Shown here: piece after piece, positions 8,037 through 19,204 of the stretch | How the letters are laid out: each line of letters opens with the position of its first letter | Position numbering within the stretch: the stretch's first letter is position 1 | From: Multifurca ochricompacta | Taxonomy: Eukaryota > Basidiomycota > Agaricomycetes > Russulales > Russulaceae | Length of the DNA stretch: 64,000 nt | Direction of reading: 5' to 3' | Assembly (NCBI GenBank): GCA_022496185.1 | Contig: WTXG01000032.1 | Span: forward strand, 1 to 64,000 | Position numbers and translations under genes: made by a program | Notes under the pieces: generated by a model | Database searches by the model: none | Told to the model about the DNA's origin: nothing | Seen by the model: the letters and a program-made list of their open reading frames with translations, nothing else

Positions 8037-11000
8037 CTATGAAAGGGGTAGTGTAGGCTTCCGGGATCGGGATTGGGAGATAACTGCTAACACCCTATCC
8101 AGGAACTTCTGGCGCTCACCAAAAAGCCAGAGACGGGCAGTTCTAAGCTCCCTCACTGCCTTGTCTATATGTGAACCTTTCTCTCCTTCGAGCATGTTGC
8201 GTAGTAGTACCAGGAGCTCGTCAGTGATGTAAGATGGATAAGAGTAATTGGAAAAGACGCCACGGTCTTTCGCAGCTATGTCGCAGACGAGATTGAGGAG
8301 AACTTGCTGCGTCCCAAGCGAATACTTGTATTTCTCCCAGTCGGCTACGATGGCCTTGAATGTGCCTATATAGAATGCTGTGTATGACTCCTTTACCGAG
8401 GATGTCGACAACAATTGTCTGAGAGCTAGGAAAAAGATTTCAATAGTAAATCCAAGTCCACTGCCGTGGCGTAGGTCTTGCAGACGCCATAGCTGTCGTT
8501 CCATCAGGTGCCCGACCAACTTCGGGCGCGCAGGGACCTTCTCCAGGGGCTTCAGACTCTCGATTGTTTCCCAGTACTGTTCTATGTTCCGCTCCTCCAT
8601 GATATCACGTAATTTGGGTCCAATTAAACACAAGCTTTGGAGTCGCTGTCGCAAGAGTATTAATTGTGGTTTGACAGATGCCGTAAACAACACAAGTGCT
8701 TGACTCAAAGGGACAGGCTCTGCGTGAGGCGCATCGAACTGGACACCGGGCAACTGCCCAGGCAGTGTGTGGGTGACGCGATCCACCCCATGCTGGAAAT
8801 CGGTGATCCACTTGTCGATATCTTGCATTCGTTCAGCATCGATTCCGATGCGTTCCAACTCGGAAATTTGAGATTCGTGGTTGTGCAAGACTTCTTTGAC
8901 TTGCTCTTCTGTCAAGCTTGCTTCCCGGCGATATAATAAAGCCACATACAACTCCCTCAAACACTTCCATGCTTTTCCGAAATTTTCGTCGATCTTCTGA
9001 GAGTTCTTCAGTGCCCTTTCATCCACGGTACCGTCTTCAGTTCGAAACAGTGCAAGAGACATCACCGCCCATGTCGCATGCATCATCAGTCGTTCGTCAT
9101 TCAGCGTCCGTCTAATGGCAACAATTGAGAGGCACGTCCAGCGTATGACGAATGACTGGTCCGATCCCGACGTCAATGTTTCGCGTGTCTTTTCGATACT
9201 ACCGATGTCACTGAGTAGTTTTACTATATCTCCAAACCAGCCCAGTTCAGCGTTGGCATAGAAAACAAGCGATGCTGCGGTCTCGACGCACGCACGAGTA
9301 CGCCTACGCCATGATTCCTCGCTCGAGAAATGGCCGTGGTTCTTGCAAGTCTCGAATAAGTGCCCAACACGATTGCTAAGCTCATGGACAATGCTCTCTT
9401 TGTTCGTGAAAGCGAGGACAAGTGGTGGATGAGCCTCAGGAGGATCTAATGCTGTTTGGAAGGCATTCGTGTCAGAAGGGAGATCCCTTACGGCACGTAC
9501 CGCTGCCAGACGCGCAATGGGACCAAAAAGGCTATGAAGGGCATTCATACGTGGCGAGGGTGGGGTAAGAGATGGTATAGGAACAGATAGGTCAACACTC
9601 GTGTGTAGCTCCGCCGCAGGTTGATTCCAGTTTCTGTTTGCATGTCCACCTCCAGAGACCTTCTTCCACAATCCCACACCCCAATTCGTATTAAAAGAAC
9701 CAGGGATAGCCATAGCAAACGATTCCATCTCGGCATCTTCTGTCAGATTGTTGACCAACCACCGAATTGCTCGCTCGTCACGACCCCTGCGCTCCTCTGT
9801 CTCTTCCATTGCAAGTTGCATCTGCCCCTCCGCCATGTTCGAGCTCACATGCTTCAGCACTCCAGAGGAGCCCCGGCCCTTGAACTTCCGCCCATGTATC
9901 TTCTGGATTAGATACCAAATAAGGCCCGAGAACGAGTTTTGATATGGTGACTGCGGGTGCATGACCGGCGCAAACATTGTGAAGATGTAGAGAAAGCCGC
10001 TGACGGCGATGGGAACAACTGTACTGATACCAACCGTCGTGTTGATTATCAATACGAAGTCGCATAAGCCGACAAAGAATAAGAAAAGGGAGACGTGGAC
10101 AAGGCCAGGTACAGCCTCGGCAACCACAGGCATATACCAGCCCTCGGACCCATCATATAGATACTGCCGAAGTCTTGCACTTTTCAAAGGATGAGTGTAT
10201 CTCTGGAATACGTGCATATAATTCCGAACCCATTGTTGGACGAGTGTTGCGAGGAGCGCTGCGGAAAGGCCGAAGACGAGAGCCATGAACCAGAATACAT
10301 TAACACGGACGTCAGATGGTGAAGGGGTGAAAGCAGGAAAAGGTGGCGGTAGAGTAGAAGGGATGACAATCTGCGGTGCGATTGAGGAAATCTGCTGAGA
10401 AATATGGACTAGAATTGCGATATTTTGTTGCTGGTAGTAGACCATTTGTTGCGCGGGGCTTACTTGGAGATTCTGAATGCTATTGATAATAAATGAAGTG
10501 AGAGTGGCGGAAAATAAACCAGCCTGCGTAAATGGCACATTGTCATGTTCGTATCCGTGATACAGAGGCATGAACGCACAAATATTAGAACACCATCCAT
10601 ATCATCTTTCAATGTTTGGATCCGAGCTTGATCATGACTCTTAGCCTCTTTTCCGTACAAAGTCCACAGTGCGTTGGCGCTGTCATCAAAATCCCCTATC
10701 ATACGCAATTGCTGGGGACCTTGTCCAGAATTCTCGACACTAACTCGCTCATCGCGAGGTGAGTTTAACCTGGTAGCTGTCCGTTGACACTTCGTCAGAT
10801 CATCGAAATTTCTACGGTTGCAAGGAAGATACAGACAGGGGTCGGAATGTGCCTTGTGGTGAGTCGGAGCCAGCGTGTTCCTTGCACCTCCTTAAATATG
10901 AGTTGGTTCGTCTAGCTGGGGACAGAGAAAAGGCAACAGAGCACGCACCTAGAACCGGCGTGGCGACTTCAGTTGCTCGAGCTTCGAGGTCCGTTTCTAC

Positions 11001-11069
11001 AATGTTGATTGTCGGCACTTGGCCCGAGGGGCTAAGTTCGTCCTTGGTCCCAGACTGAAGGCCGTTCAT
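8037..11069 (-). CDS. DUF6535 domain membrane protein
   Basis: Three exons: 11069-10949, 10887-10580 and 10523-8037, with introns of 61 and 56 bp (GTGCGT donors, AG acceptors) that keep phase throughout. The product is 971 residues. DUF6535, a family found in mushroom-forming fungi, starts near the WTLYGKEAKSHDQARI block in exon 2 and runs through ATLVQQWVRNYMHVFQRY to the HPQSPYQNSFSGLIWYL block. It includes three predicted membrane segments at roughly residues 217-242, 284-307 and 311-330. The remaining ~600 residues are soluble, helical-looking and without a recognised domain. Function is unknown. The start was chosen because MNGLQSGTKDELSPS resembles N-termini of relatives and splices in frame; exon 1 and its acceptor are the least certain part. 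The gene looks intact although it sits beside dead retroelements. Confidence 0.85.
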
Positions 11070-12138
11070 TTCATTTTTCTCCCCGCCCCCTGACACAGAC
11101 GTAAGTAAGTACCTCATATTCAAGATGTCGTTACAATGGGAATGGTGGACGTACGCAGTACCAGAGCCTGCGAGACGATTGGCTGGGCTTCGATGTCTAT
11201 TTCGGAATCTGCACATTCGGACATCACTATCAAGACTGAGGGTGAACAAGAGAAGGTAGGCAAGGGAAATTTATTGAAAGATGCGAACGTGGTGTGGTTG
11301 ATATGCCAACTGCTGTAGCGCCGTAGCGTGTTGGTGTCGTGAGAAGAATGAAATTGTCAATGAATGACAAGAGTGACGAGCGTCTGCTTCAGACGTGATG
11401 TAGCGATTTCAAGAGGCGTTATTCAACAAGAAATGGGCCCACCGATGATTACTCGGAGGCACGCGATCCAGGAGTCAGATGGGTTGTCGTGGGTGTCGAA
11501 GTGTGGGCTATCCAAACTGGCAATTGCCAGAGTCAGGGAGCCTGAGAGGTACTCTGTACTATGTCAGGTTATAACCGTGGGCCCACAGACTCTATGACAG
11601 CCTTTGAGCACGCTGTTTAGATAGCGAGCTTCACGCAGGTGAGGGTTTACTGTTTACCGTTGGTTCTTTTCTTGCGAGATTGGCGACACGAGCTAAAAAG
11701 CGTAGCTATACAAAAAATAAGTAAAAGAAGGATGTAGCTATAATGACAAGAATACTAACCTCAGTCTTTTGGTTTTTGGACAGAAAGACTGAGTTTCCTC
11801 ACTACGCAACTGAGTCTACTTTATTTCAAACTATGCAAAATTGGCGTTGACGGTGATCAACTCCGGGCCGCCATCTCACCTGGCCATAATCGTTAGGTCA
11901 CCTGCTGTGTTACCGCCTGCAGGGCCATACACGCGGTACTACACTGCACTGCACACACGAAACACCTTTCCCTGGGTCCGTTTGATACTCTCTTCCCAGT
12001 TTTGGCCACCAATTTCCTACGGGTTCTATGGCTCCTTGTTACACCATCAAGGTGCAAAATACGCCCATCACTCTTTACCTATAGTTCCTGCTGCTTCCTA
12101 ATTGGATCCGGTCTCTCATGAGCAGAACTAGCATATAC
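11070..12138. other. Intergenic, no gene recognised
   Basis: Short open frames only. Nothing with recognisable domains. Confidence 0.5.
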
Positions 12139-12382
12139 AACACCTAGATACTAGACACCTCGAGTCTTAGACTTGAGCTCCTGTGTATTTCGGTATCCAG
12201 TTAAACCGTGTTACTCCCTTTTCTTTTTCTGGGTTATCCTGCGAACAACCTCGGATGTCTAAACTGCTAAACATCTCCCTTGGAGCTCCCGAACCACGAC
12301 CTCCGACCTCGCACGCGATACGGCCTGCCGACCGTAACATTAGCTCGAGTCTAAGACTCGAGGTGTCTAGTATCTAGGTGTT
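12139..12382. mobile_element. Foldback/MITE-like element with ~40-bp inverted repeats
   Basis: The arm at 12139-12180 is repeated in inverted orientation at 12342-12382 with only about two mismatches. Both begin AACACCTAGATACTAGACAC when read inward, and each arm ends in a smaller palindrome around CTCGAGTCTTAGACT. The 160-bp centre encodes nothing recognisable. The structure could extrude as a cruciform. Flanks are TATA-rich, so a TA target duplication is possible but not provable. Confidence 0.7.
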
Positions 12383-12625
12383 ATATATGGTAGGACTGCT
12401 TGTGAGAGACTGGATCCAATTAGGGAGCAGCGGGAACTATACGAAAAGAGGGATGGACGCTCCTTCCCGCTCCGGGCACTTTCTACAGATGCTTTGGGAC
12501 AGTACGCCGAGCAGACGGGAACCCACCTGGACCAAGATCTGCTCGCCAGAAGGCTCGAAAGTTGCAACTCACCTGACTCTGTATTATCCATAATTCAGGA
12601 GCTGGCGCAGGATTTCAAGAGATTT

Positions 12626-12895
12626 AGAGAATGGTAGTGAGAACTAGTGTGGGTTAGATAAAGATATGATAACTAGATACTCACTTCAGTTTAGTTAGTC
12701 TAAACTGAAGTGAACTGCACAGCAAATGTGTCCTTAAATACTGTAAAGGAGTGTGTTATAGTAACCAAAGCAATGAAGGATTGTGTCTAGTCAGCTAAGC
12801 TAGTGAAGCATTCACAGAAAAGTAAAACAAAGTCCAAAACTGCACAGCTCGTCCATCAGCAGTGCACGAGTTAGCGATGATCGGTCGTTATTGAT
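12626..12895 (-). mobile_element. LTR family B fragment
   Basis: Minus-strand relative of 7702-7880 and 7117-7300: GACACAATCCTT, TTGGTTACTATA and CAGTATTTAAGGACA, then a 13-bp perfect stem CACTTCAGTTTAG/CTAAACTGAAGTG. A 41-bp GTGAGT...ACTAG segment with TCTAACC follows. Sequence after that diverges, so the second (spliced-form) block is missing here. Confidence 0.6.
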
Positions 12896-12943
12896 CTGTT
12901 TGCCACTGATCCGCTTCCGACACTTCTCAAGCACGGCGGAGAT

Positions 12944-13670
12944 ATGAAAAGTACAATAGTAATCAGCATCAAGATAGGGACATTCAGGGTCCTTCTCGAG
13001 CGCTACATCAGGCGTCGGAATCTGGGAGCTTGGAAATTGCTTGTATCCCTTTTCGAACACAGCGCGGATGGACATTGTCAGACGACAATAATCGCACCCC
13101 ACTACATTTGGCTTCGACGTACGGACACAAAGACGTTGCTTATTTCTTCGAGCACAACGAAGATGTACGTAATCCGGGACTATAGAAGACGGACTCCGTT
13201 GCATCAGACATACACCTACGGATACCAAAATATTACTCGAGTCCTTCTTAAGCAGGGTGCAAATGCGGATGTTCTGATGGATGGATTGGCGCCACGGCGT
13301 TGGATTTCAAACTGCAGACACCCAAAACTCGCATTTTCCTTGATCATGTAAATTCCCGTGACGTCAACAAGCGGACCCTGTTGTGTCTGGAATCAGAACG
13401 ACAGAGACATGTAGAAGTTGCTCAGGTCCTTCTTGAGCACGGTGCATGGCGCAGATGCAAATTCCTATGATAATGAAAGTGGAGTCCTCGCATCGGGCAT
13501 CCAAACACGGACATACGAAAGTTGCTCACGCCCTTCTTGAACATGGCGTGGACGTAAATTCCCAGGACCATGATAATTGGACCCCACTGGGTCAGGCATC
13601 AATATATGGGCACCTGGAAATTGCTGAAACCCTTCTCAAGATGCAAATGTCTTGGATGGCGATGACATAA
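12944..13670 (+). pseudogene. Broken ankyrin-repeat gene
   Basis: Several ankyrin-repeat units occur in order but in different frames. One near 13083-13180 reads NNRTPLHLASTYGHKDVAYF. One at about 13187-13265 reads RRTPLHQTYTYGYQNITRVL followed by LKQGANADV. One at 13545-13640 reads NWTPLGQASIYGHLEIAETL. The TPLH and GH-x-x-(I/V)-hydrophobic pattern is diagnostic. Frameshifts and stops separate the units, and no start or splice arrangement rescues a single product, so it appears to be a pseudogene. It lies immediately after an LTR-B fragment, which may have truncated its 5' end. Confidence 0.7.
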
Positions 13671-15027
13671 CGGGTCCACTGTAGACCTGGGCGCAGCCTC
13701 GCACGCGACTGGTAAACGAGAGTTCAAAAAGAAAGAAGCGTATAAAAAGTAAATTATTGTGCTGCCACCTGGTAAGGGGGCATAGGACACATGGGAAAAT
13801 GTGCTGGTACTATGCATGAGCGAAACCCATTAACGATCATGAGTGTAACGTACCCGTGGAATACGGGACAGGACAGCTGATGCACTGTTCGAATGAGTGA
13901 ATGGGATGCCAACTTCGATGGCCAAACAACATTTTTCTCAGTGTTCACCGGCGGGGTGGCATCTCATCGTTGGGGAGTACTTGGTGAGGTGCCATGGCGC
14001 AGGTCAGAGTTCTTGACTGTGACTGGATCCGTACGATCGCGAGAAGATTAGAATCACGTGATTCTTACGTATGTGATCCCTTTTCAAATATCGATATCAA
14101 TAACGATATCAATAACCAATAGGTTTATGACCCGTTCAGCTTCTGATAAACCTTCATGACACTGTCACGTATGCGATGATCGCGCTGAGAACGACAAAGG
14201 GGTTCGAAGAATTGGATGGACGCACTGTGCGAAAACCATAATAATGAGCACGAATAGCGGACAATCTGAAAAACGCGCACGCGTGGAATATTTCCACTTG
14301 CACTTCGAGGTCATGATCATGATCGTGTATACCCGTTCTCATCTGTCTTCATTGGGCAAAGTCGTGAGTCCTGACAGGGCCTCAGGTGCCAGGCACGACG
14401 AGGAAGGTCACTTGAGAACTTTCCCAAATTGACAAATCAAGCCGAAGGTATCTTCCTCACCCTCTTTGTACCATGTACTTCTTCCTTTTCGACCAACCGG
14501 CGTGTGTTTACAAATGGCACTAGCTATGGCACTGTAACTATGAGAAACAGTATTCTCATATGTCCGACTCACTTGTTGCTTCTGGGGACTGAGATGTCAT
14601 GCCAGGATGCTGACTTGTATTGTCGTCGTGATGGTGGGTCAGCGTACACTGTACCCAGACATGTTCTGTGCCTTCTAAGCAAGGACACCCCAACCATTGA
14701 TGAGTTAACCGTGCTTGCAAGGCTACTACTAGCGGAGTCCAACCAAATATAGTTCATAGTTTACCTATGACTGAGAACGCACAGTTTTTCTTATGCACGC
14801 CTACATCCTCGTAGGAACCAGAGACTACCGTCCGCCATACTTACCTCCCGCAGAATCTTCACGGATAGAAATTAAACAGCGGAATAACATGCGCGCAGGA
14901 AGTTGCTCTTCATAAGAAAGGAGAACCAACCATGAAGTATGTCGTAGACATCCTTGGTGTTTGTGGGTGATCATTACACGCTACAGTCTTCAACCGTACA
15001 ACACCATTGCTAATGTCATCGTTGACG
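13671..15027. other. No gene established
   Basis: An open frame of 107 codons at 14429-14752 (plus) ends in PTIDELTVLARLLLAESNQI and could be a fragment of something, but I recognise no family and see no splice context. The rest has nothing supportable. Confidence 0.35.
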
Positions 15028-15887
15028 CTAGAAGAACGCGTCTTGGATTTTTCGGGCTCTGAGCGCGTCGGGGTTTTTGGCTTCGAAAGCCTTTCGCCAC
15101 CCTAAATCTTCACATCTAGCAATCTGGCGCACGCAAAAAACGCTGTAAATCCGCTCAGCACACTCCGCCTTACCATGACGAACTCGATGAAACACATGTA
15201 CCCTCTTTATTTGCCCTTCCACTTCCATTTGGGCGATCTTAGTACCATTTTTCCTGTCAACATGCGTGAGAACGGGCTTGATGCCAACTAAGGCCTGAAG
15301 AAAGGTTTTGTTTCTGGCTAGTTCCTCGAGAAGATGGCAACCGGTGGCCATAGTATCGTATTTGTCTTTCCTATGGCTTCCAACCAACCACTGTCACTTC
15401 TGCATGCCGTCACTCGAAGGTCTTTTAAGTAACGTCATCGGGCCCATGAAACATCTTGGCCCGTCGGATGAGCAATCACACTCGCTGAACAGGACGAGTG
15501 CGACGACACCTGTCGCCATGGGGCACCCAAAAACTTGTTCACTGCGGACAGGTCTTGCAGAGATGTCCATAAAATGTGAGGGAATGACCTCAACACGAGG
15601 CGTGCAGTAAATCATCAAAGTGGCTGGAGTTTTAGCATTGAAGGAATCTTATCATACTCTTAATCTTTGGGTTATTTATTGACTTGCCTCTCTCATCACG
15701 GACCGTCCGCACATAACGACCAGGAGCTCGCGGGTCTGAGTGGCGAGCGATGAAAATGGCAGCAGTCGCATGCCATCTCGCACGTTGAGGCTCCACTCCG
15801 GGGTTTAGTGAGAAGTTCCGTATTCCAATAATCTTGTACTGCACAAAAGAGCGTTGTGTGATTTGACAATGAAAACTACCCACCAAA
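15028..15887 (-). CDS. Hypothetical multi-exon gene
   Basis: Three consecutive minus-strand open frames are divergent from the La gene: 15886-15632, 15618-15394 and 15387-15028. Their composition is protein-like (for example PSHFMDISARPVRSEQVFG and KTFLQALVGIKPVLTHVDR). They could be exons of one gene. A short GTATGA...CTCCAG segment at about 15610-15645 would join the first two in frame, but at 34 bp it is short for an intron. No family recognised. Exon borders and reality of the gene are uncertain. Confidence 0.3.
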
Positions 15888-16008
15888 GTTGTGTAGTAAT
15901 TTTTGTGCGGATTTCCGGGCCGGTTGGTTGTCCTCTGTTCTCAGTTCTCAACGTTCTCGTTGTTGATCTCTTGCTCACTTGCCACGAACATCAACCAAGA
16001 GTATCGAT

Positions 16009-17770
16009 ATGGTCGATGTTGAACTGGTCCCCCCTCCTTCTGCGACCACATGTGATTCTCTTGAGCTAGCAGACCCTGCAAGCATCACCGAATCAACAAC
16101 CGTAGTAGCGATAGAAGATGTTTCTACCACAGAAAATGAGACTGCAGAGCCTCGCGCACTTGCACAAGGTTCGCACAATTTATTTTCTCATCTCTACGCA
16201 TGTACTTACCTAGATCCGTCACGCTGGTAGTCGAGTTTTACTTTGCTGACTCGAATCTTCCATACGACAAGTAGGTTCACGTATCCTATCGACGAGTCGA
16301 ACATGTGCCAACAACATTCACCTAGATTCATGTGGTCACTTCATACCGCCAACGAGGAACACTGGGTGCCCATCGCCACCATCGCTTCTTTTAAGCGCAT
16401 GCGTGAGTTCCAACCCCGCAGCCTCGAATGGGTCGCCGACGTACTGCGTACTAGTACCGAGCTCGAGGTGAGCGAGGATGGTACAAAAGTGCGCCGTCGC
16501 ACGGAAGTGCAGGAACCAAAAGGTTCATTTGATAGGAGTGTATACGCGGTGCGTCTCTTATCTCAGTCGGGTGCACCCGTAAACCTACACCAGATTGCCA
16601 ATTTATTTCACAGAAGGGTTTTGGTGATGAGGTCCCGGGGCTTCAGCGACTGCTTGAACAATTCTTTTCCAAATATGGAAAAGTGGCGGCCGTTCGTATG
16701 CGGCGTGTGGACGGCACCAAGGCATTTAAGGTACGTCCTGTCGGTGAGGGAGCCGTCTCTGGCGAATCTTTGACTACGGCAGGGCTCCGTCTTCACCGAA
16801 TTCGTCGAGTACAAAGGCGTCGAGGCGTTCCTCAAGGCAGATCCCCAACCCTCCTGGGACGGCAAGGAACTCCTGACCATGTCAAAGGAAGCATATGTCG
16901 AGATGAAAATCGAGGAGAAAGGCCTCAAAGGCAAGGCGGCTGTCGTCAGGCGCGACCGTATCACGCGCAAAGGCTTCAATGCCTTCCACGAGGTGCGACT
17001 GGCTGCCGAGGGTAAAAAGGGTAAAAAGGACACGGAGAAGGCAAAACCGGAGATCTTTGTCGAATTTCTTGGTGCAAAGTTACGCGTTCTGGAGGAAGAT
17101 GGAGGTTCCATTGTGCCAGAGGATGTGCCCCGCGTGCGCGGATCTGCACTGCGCTTTGCAGGGTGTGGAGGCGAGGTATTGTTCGATGAGATCAAGCGCC
17201 CATTGAAGGAGCACTTCTCCCGGGTGCCGTTTGTCAAGTTCACCAGAGGTGATGACGCGGGGCTGGTCGGATTCGACAAGGCGCTGAACGAGGAAGATAT
17301 TGCCTTTGTCAAGGAAAAAATCCCGACGCTGAACGGGAAGCCCATCTTGTGGGAGCTGCCAGAAGGTACGTTTCCTTTCCCGCTGCACAAGCTTCGCGAT
17401 ACGACACCTATTGGGCCTTCATCGCATAGAGGAAGAAGAGCACACGTTCAGTATAGAACGAGCCAATGCAGCAGCCAAGCGCGCGCTCGGCGTTACGGAG
17501 GGTGGTAACCGTGGAGGGCGCGGTGGCCGAGCGGCCCGCGGCGGGCGTAGGGAACGTGGTGGTCGCTCAGAGCGGGGAACCAGGAGTGGGAAAAGAGGAG
17601 GCGGCATTGCTCGTACGCAGAATGGTAAGGACGAACAAGCCGGCGAGAAACGTAAGAGAGCAGTGGAGGCGGATGGAGGGCACGATATTGGGGCGCGCGG
17701 GGAAACCGTGCCTACAGTCGTAACGGCCCCGGCCCCCAAAAAGGCCAAGACCGAAGGCGGAGAGTCGTGA
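16009..17770 (+). CDS. La protein homologue (Lhp1-type RNA chaperone)
   Basis: Six exons: 16009-16168, 16231-16270, 16326-16548, 16614-16730, 16783-17365 and 17430-17770, with introns of 52-65 bp and consistent phases. The product is 487 residues. The La motif starts near residue 53 (VEFYFADSNLPYDK, then FMWSLHTANEEHWVPIATIASFKRM) and keeps the aromatic and Asp residues that bind UUU-3'OH ends. An RRM follows from about residue 137 (KGFGDEVPGL ... FTEFVEYKGVEAF). A second RRM-like region at about 265-375 (FVEFLG ... FVKFTRGDDAGLVGF) resembles the C-terminal RRM of La. The tail has an RGG-rich stretch and basic KRKR and KKAK clusters, probably nuclear localisation. La proteins bind nascent RNA polymerase III transcripts, protecting and folding pre-tRNAs. 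The ATG at 16009 is the first in frame. Confidence 0.95.
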
Positions 17771-17907
17771 GCCCTAAGGAATATGTGAGTACTGTAGTTG
17801 ACAATATGCGCTGTTGTGATTGCTTTTTTTTTGTAGCCAAAAAAATGTAATGCTAATCCTTCTTCGCTTATGGGGACGATGACTGAGAGAAGGTAGATAA
17901 GACAAGC

Positions 17908-17913
17908 AATAAA
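17908..17913 (+). terminator. AATAAA polyadenylation signal of the La gene
   Basis: A consensus AATAAA lies 138 bp after the La stop codon on the coding strand, a usual distance. Confidence 0.45.
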
Positions 17914-18579
17914 GCGTCAAGCTGCCTCTTTTCAGTCGCATTCGTGCTACTGAACATGACACTCTTCTATGTGTAATGGAAGAATAACAATGACCATGAT
18001 GGTACCACCCACACTGCCAGAACTAATCAGACAGATGCTGTGGCGGCAAGCCACCCTATGAAATTTGGGCCTCCTAGCATGAGCTATTGGCAAGAGCGCT
18101 CACGCCAACTTCCAAACCAGTCTCCAACCTTCTCCTTTCTCTCTTGCTGGTTGGTAACCCCACTGTTCCAAGTCAACTCGCAGAGCTAGCCCTTGTCACG
18201 TTTCCCATAGTTCCCAATACCTCCATTCCGCACCGCTCTTCTAATGCTGGAAAATCAGCCTGAGATTGTGACGAACTGATTACAGGACTCGCGCGACTAG
18301 TCTGCGCAGTCAAGGAAGATACCGTTACGATCTTGGGCATGTACGAGGTCGTCATACGTGTGCACGTACGGTACTTCAGGCCGCAGTATTTCCTTCAATC
18401 AGCCATCGCAGCGCAGATAACGCAAAGGTTTTTGTCAGCGCGCGGTCCCCCCTTTTTCCACAGCGCCTGCCCAGCGTCACGGTATTTTGTTCATCCTACC
18501 AGTCCAACTTGTGTCAATTTCTCAACCTGGATCTTTCAACCTCGACTCTCTCGAGGTGCCGGACGTATGATTTTCCCCG

Positions 18580-19204
18580 TGAGTTAAGGATGGCTCGGTA
18601 CGCCGGGCGTGAAACATCCAAGTCATCACCACTCCTGGCTTAACCCGTTTGCTCTCTCTTTCTTTACAATTGTTGACAATAACAATTTCTGACATTAATT
18701 CGACTTCATTTCGGACAGACTCTGATACAGTACAAATGTGATTGACGCACGATGCGAGCAATTTACTTAGCGTCTTAGTTTTTCAGATTGTGCGCGTTGC
18801 GGGCCATCTGCTCGTTCATTCGGTTTGGTCACCTTTTTTTGTTGCTCGGTTTCGTCCTGTTTCGTCTTGTCTCACTCGGCTTCATCCTCTTTCATCCAAA
18901 TTCGTCCTCTGCTGCTTTCATACCACTCCTTCAACTGGTCTCTCCACGATTATATAAAGGCACATACAATGCTTGTAGTAGGACCAGCAGAGCAATCAGC
19001 AATCAAGCAATCGAACAGTTTCTCTCTCTTTGTATGTTAAAGAACTTAATCGACGACGTCAAACGCAAGGTCAAACGGAATCAACTAGCAGTGCTTTCGC
19101 CAACTTCAAGCACGACGAACTCTCACATTCGAAGTCATGTCTTTGCCTCTCTCCTTGTTTGGGAACACCCTTGCCTCAAACTCACTGCGGATTGGATCCG
19201 TGCG
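18580..19204 (+). mobile_element. LTR family C, copy 1
   Basis: About 625 bp, related along its length to 23559-24171 and to 24184-25194, both inverted. Shared words in order are TAAGGATGGCTCGG, TTTCGGACAGACTCT, GCGGGCC, a TATATAAAGG box (18951-18960) followed by ACATACAATGCTTGTAGTA, AAGGTCAA and GGATTGGATCCGT. The 5' TG and 3' end are eroded and I see no target duplication. No internal coding region is attached. Confidence 0.65.

Noticed and set aside
16608..17390. 260-codon minus-strand open frame
   Set aside because: Antisense shadow of La exons 4 and 5, which are supported by domain content and splice sites.
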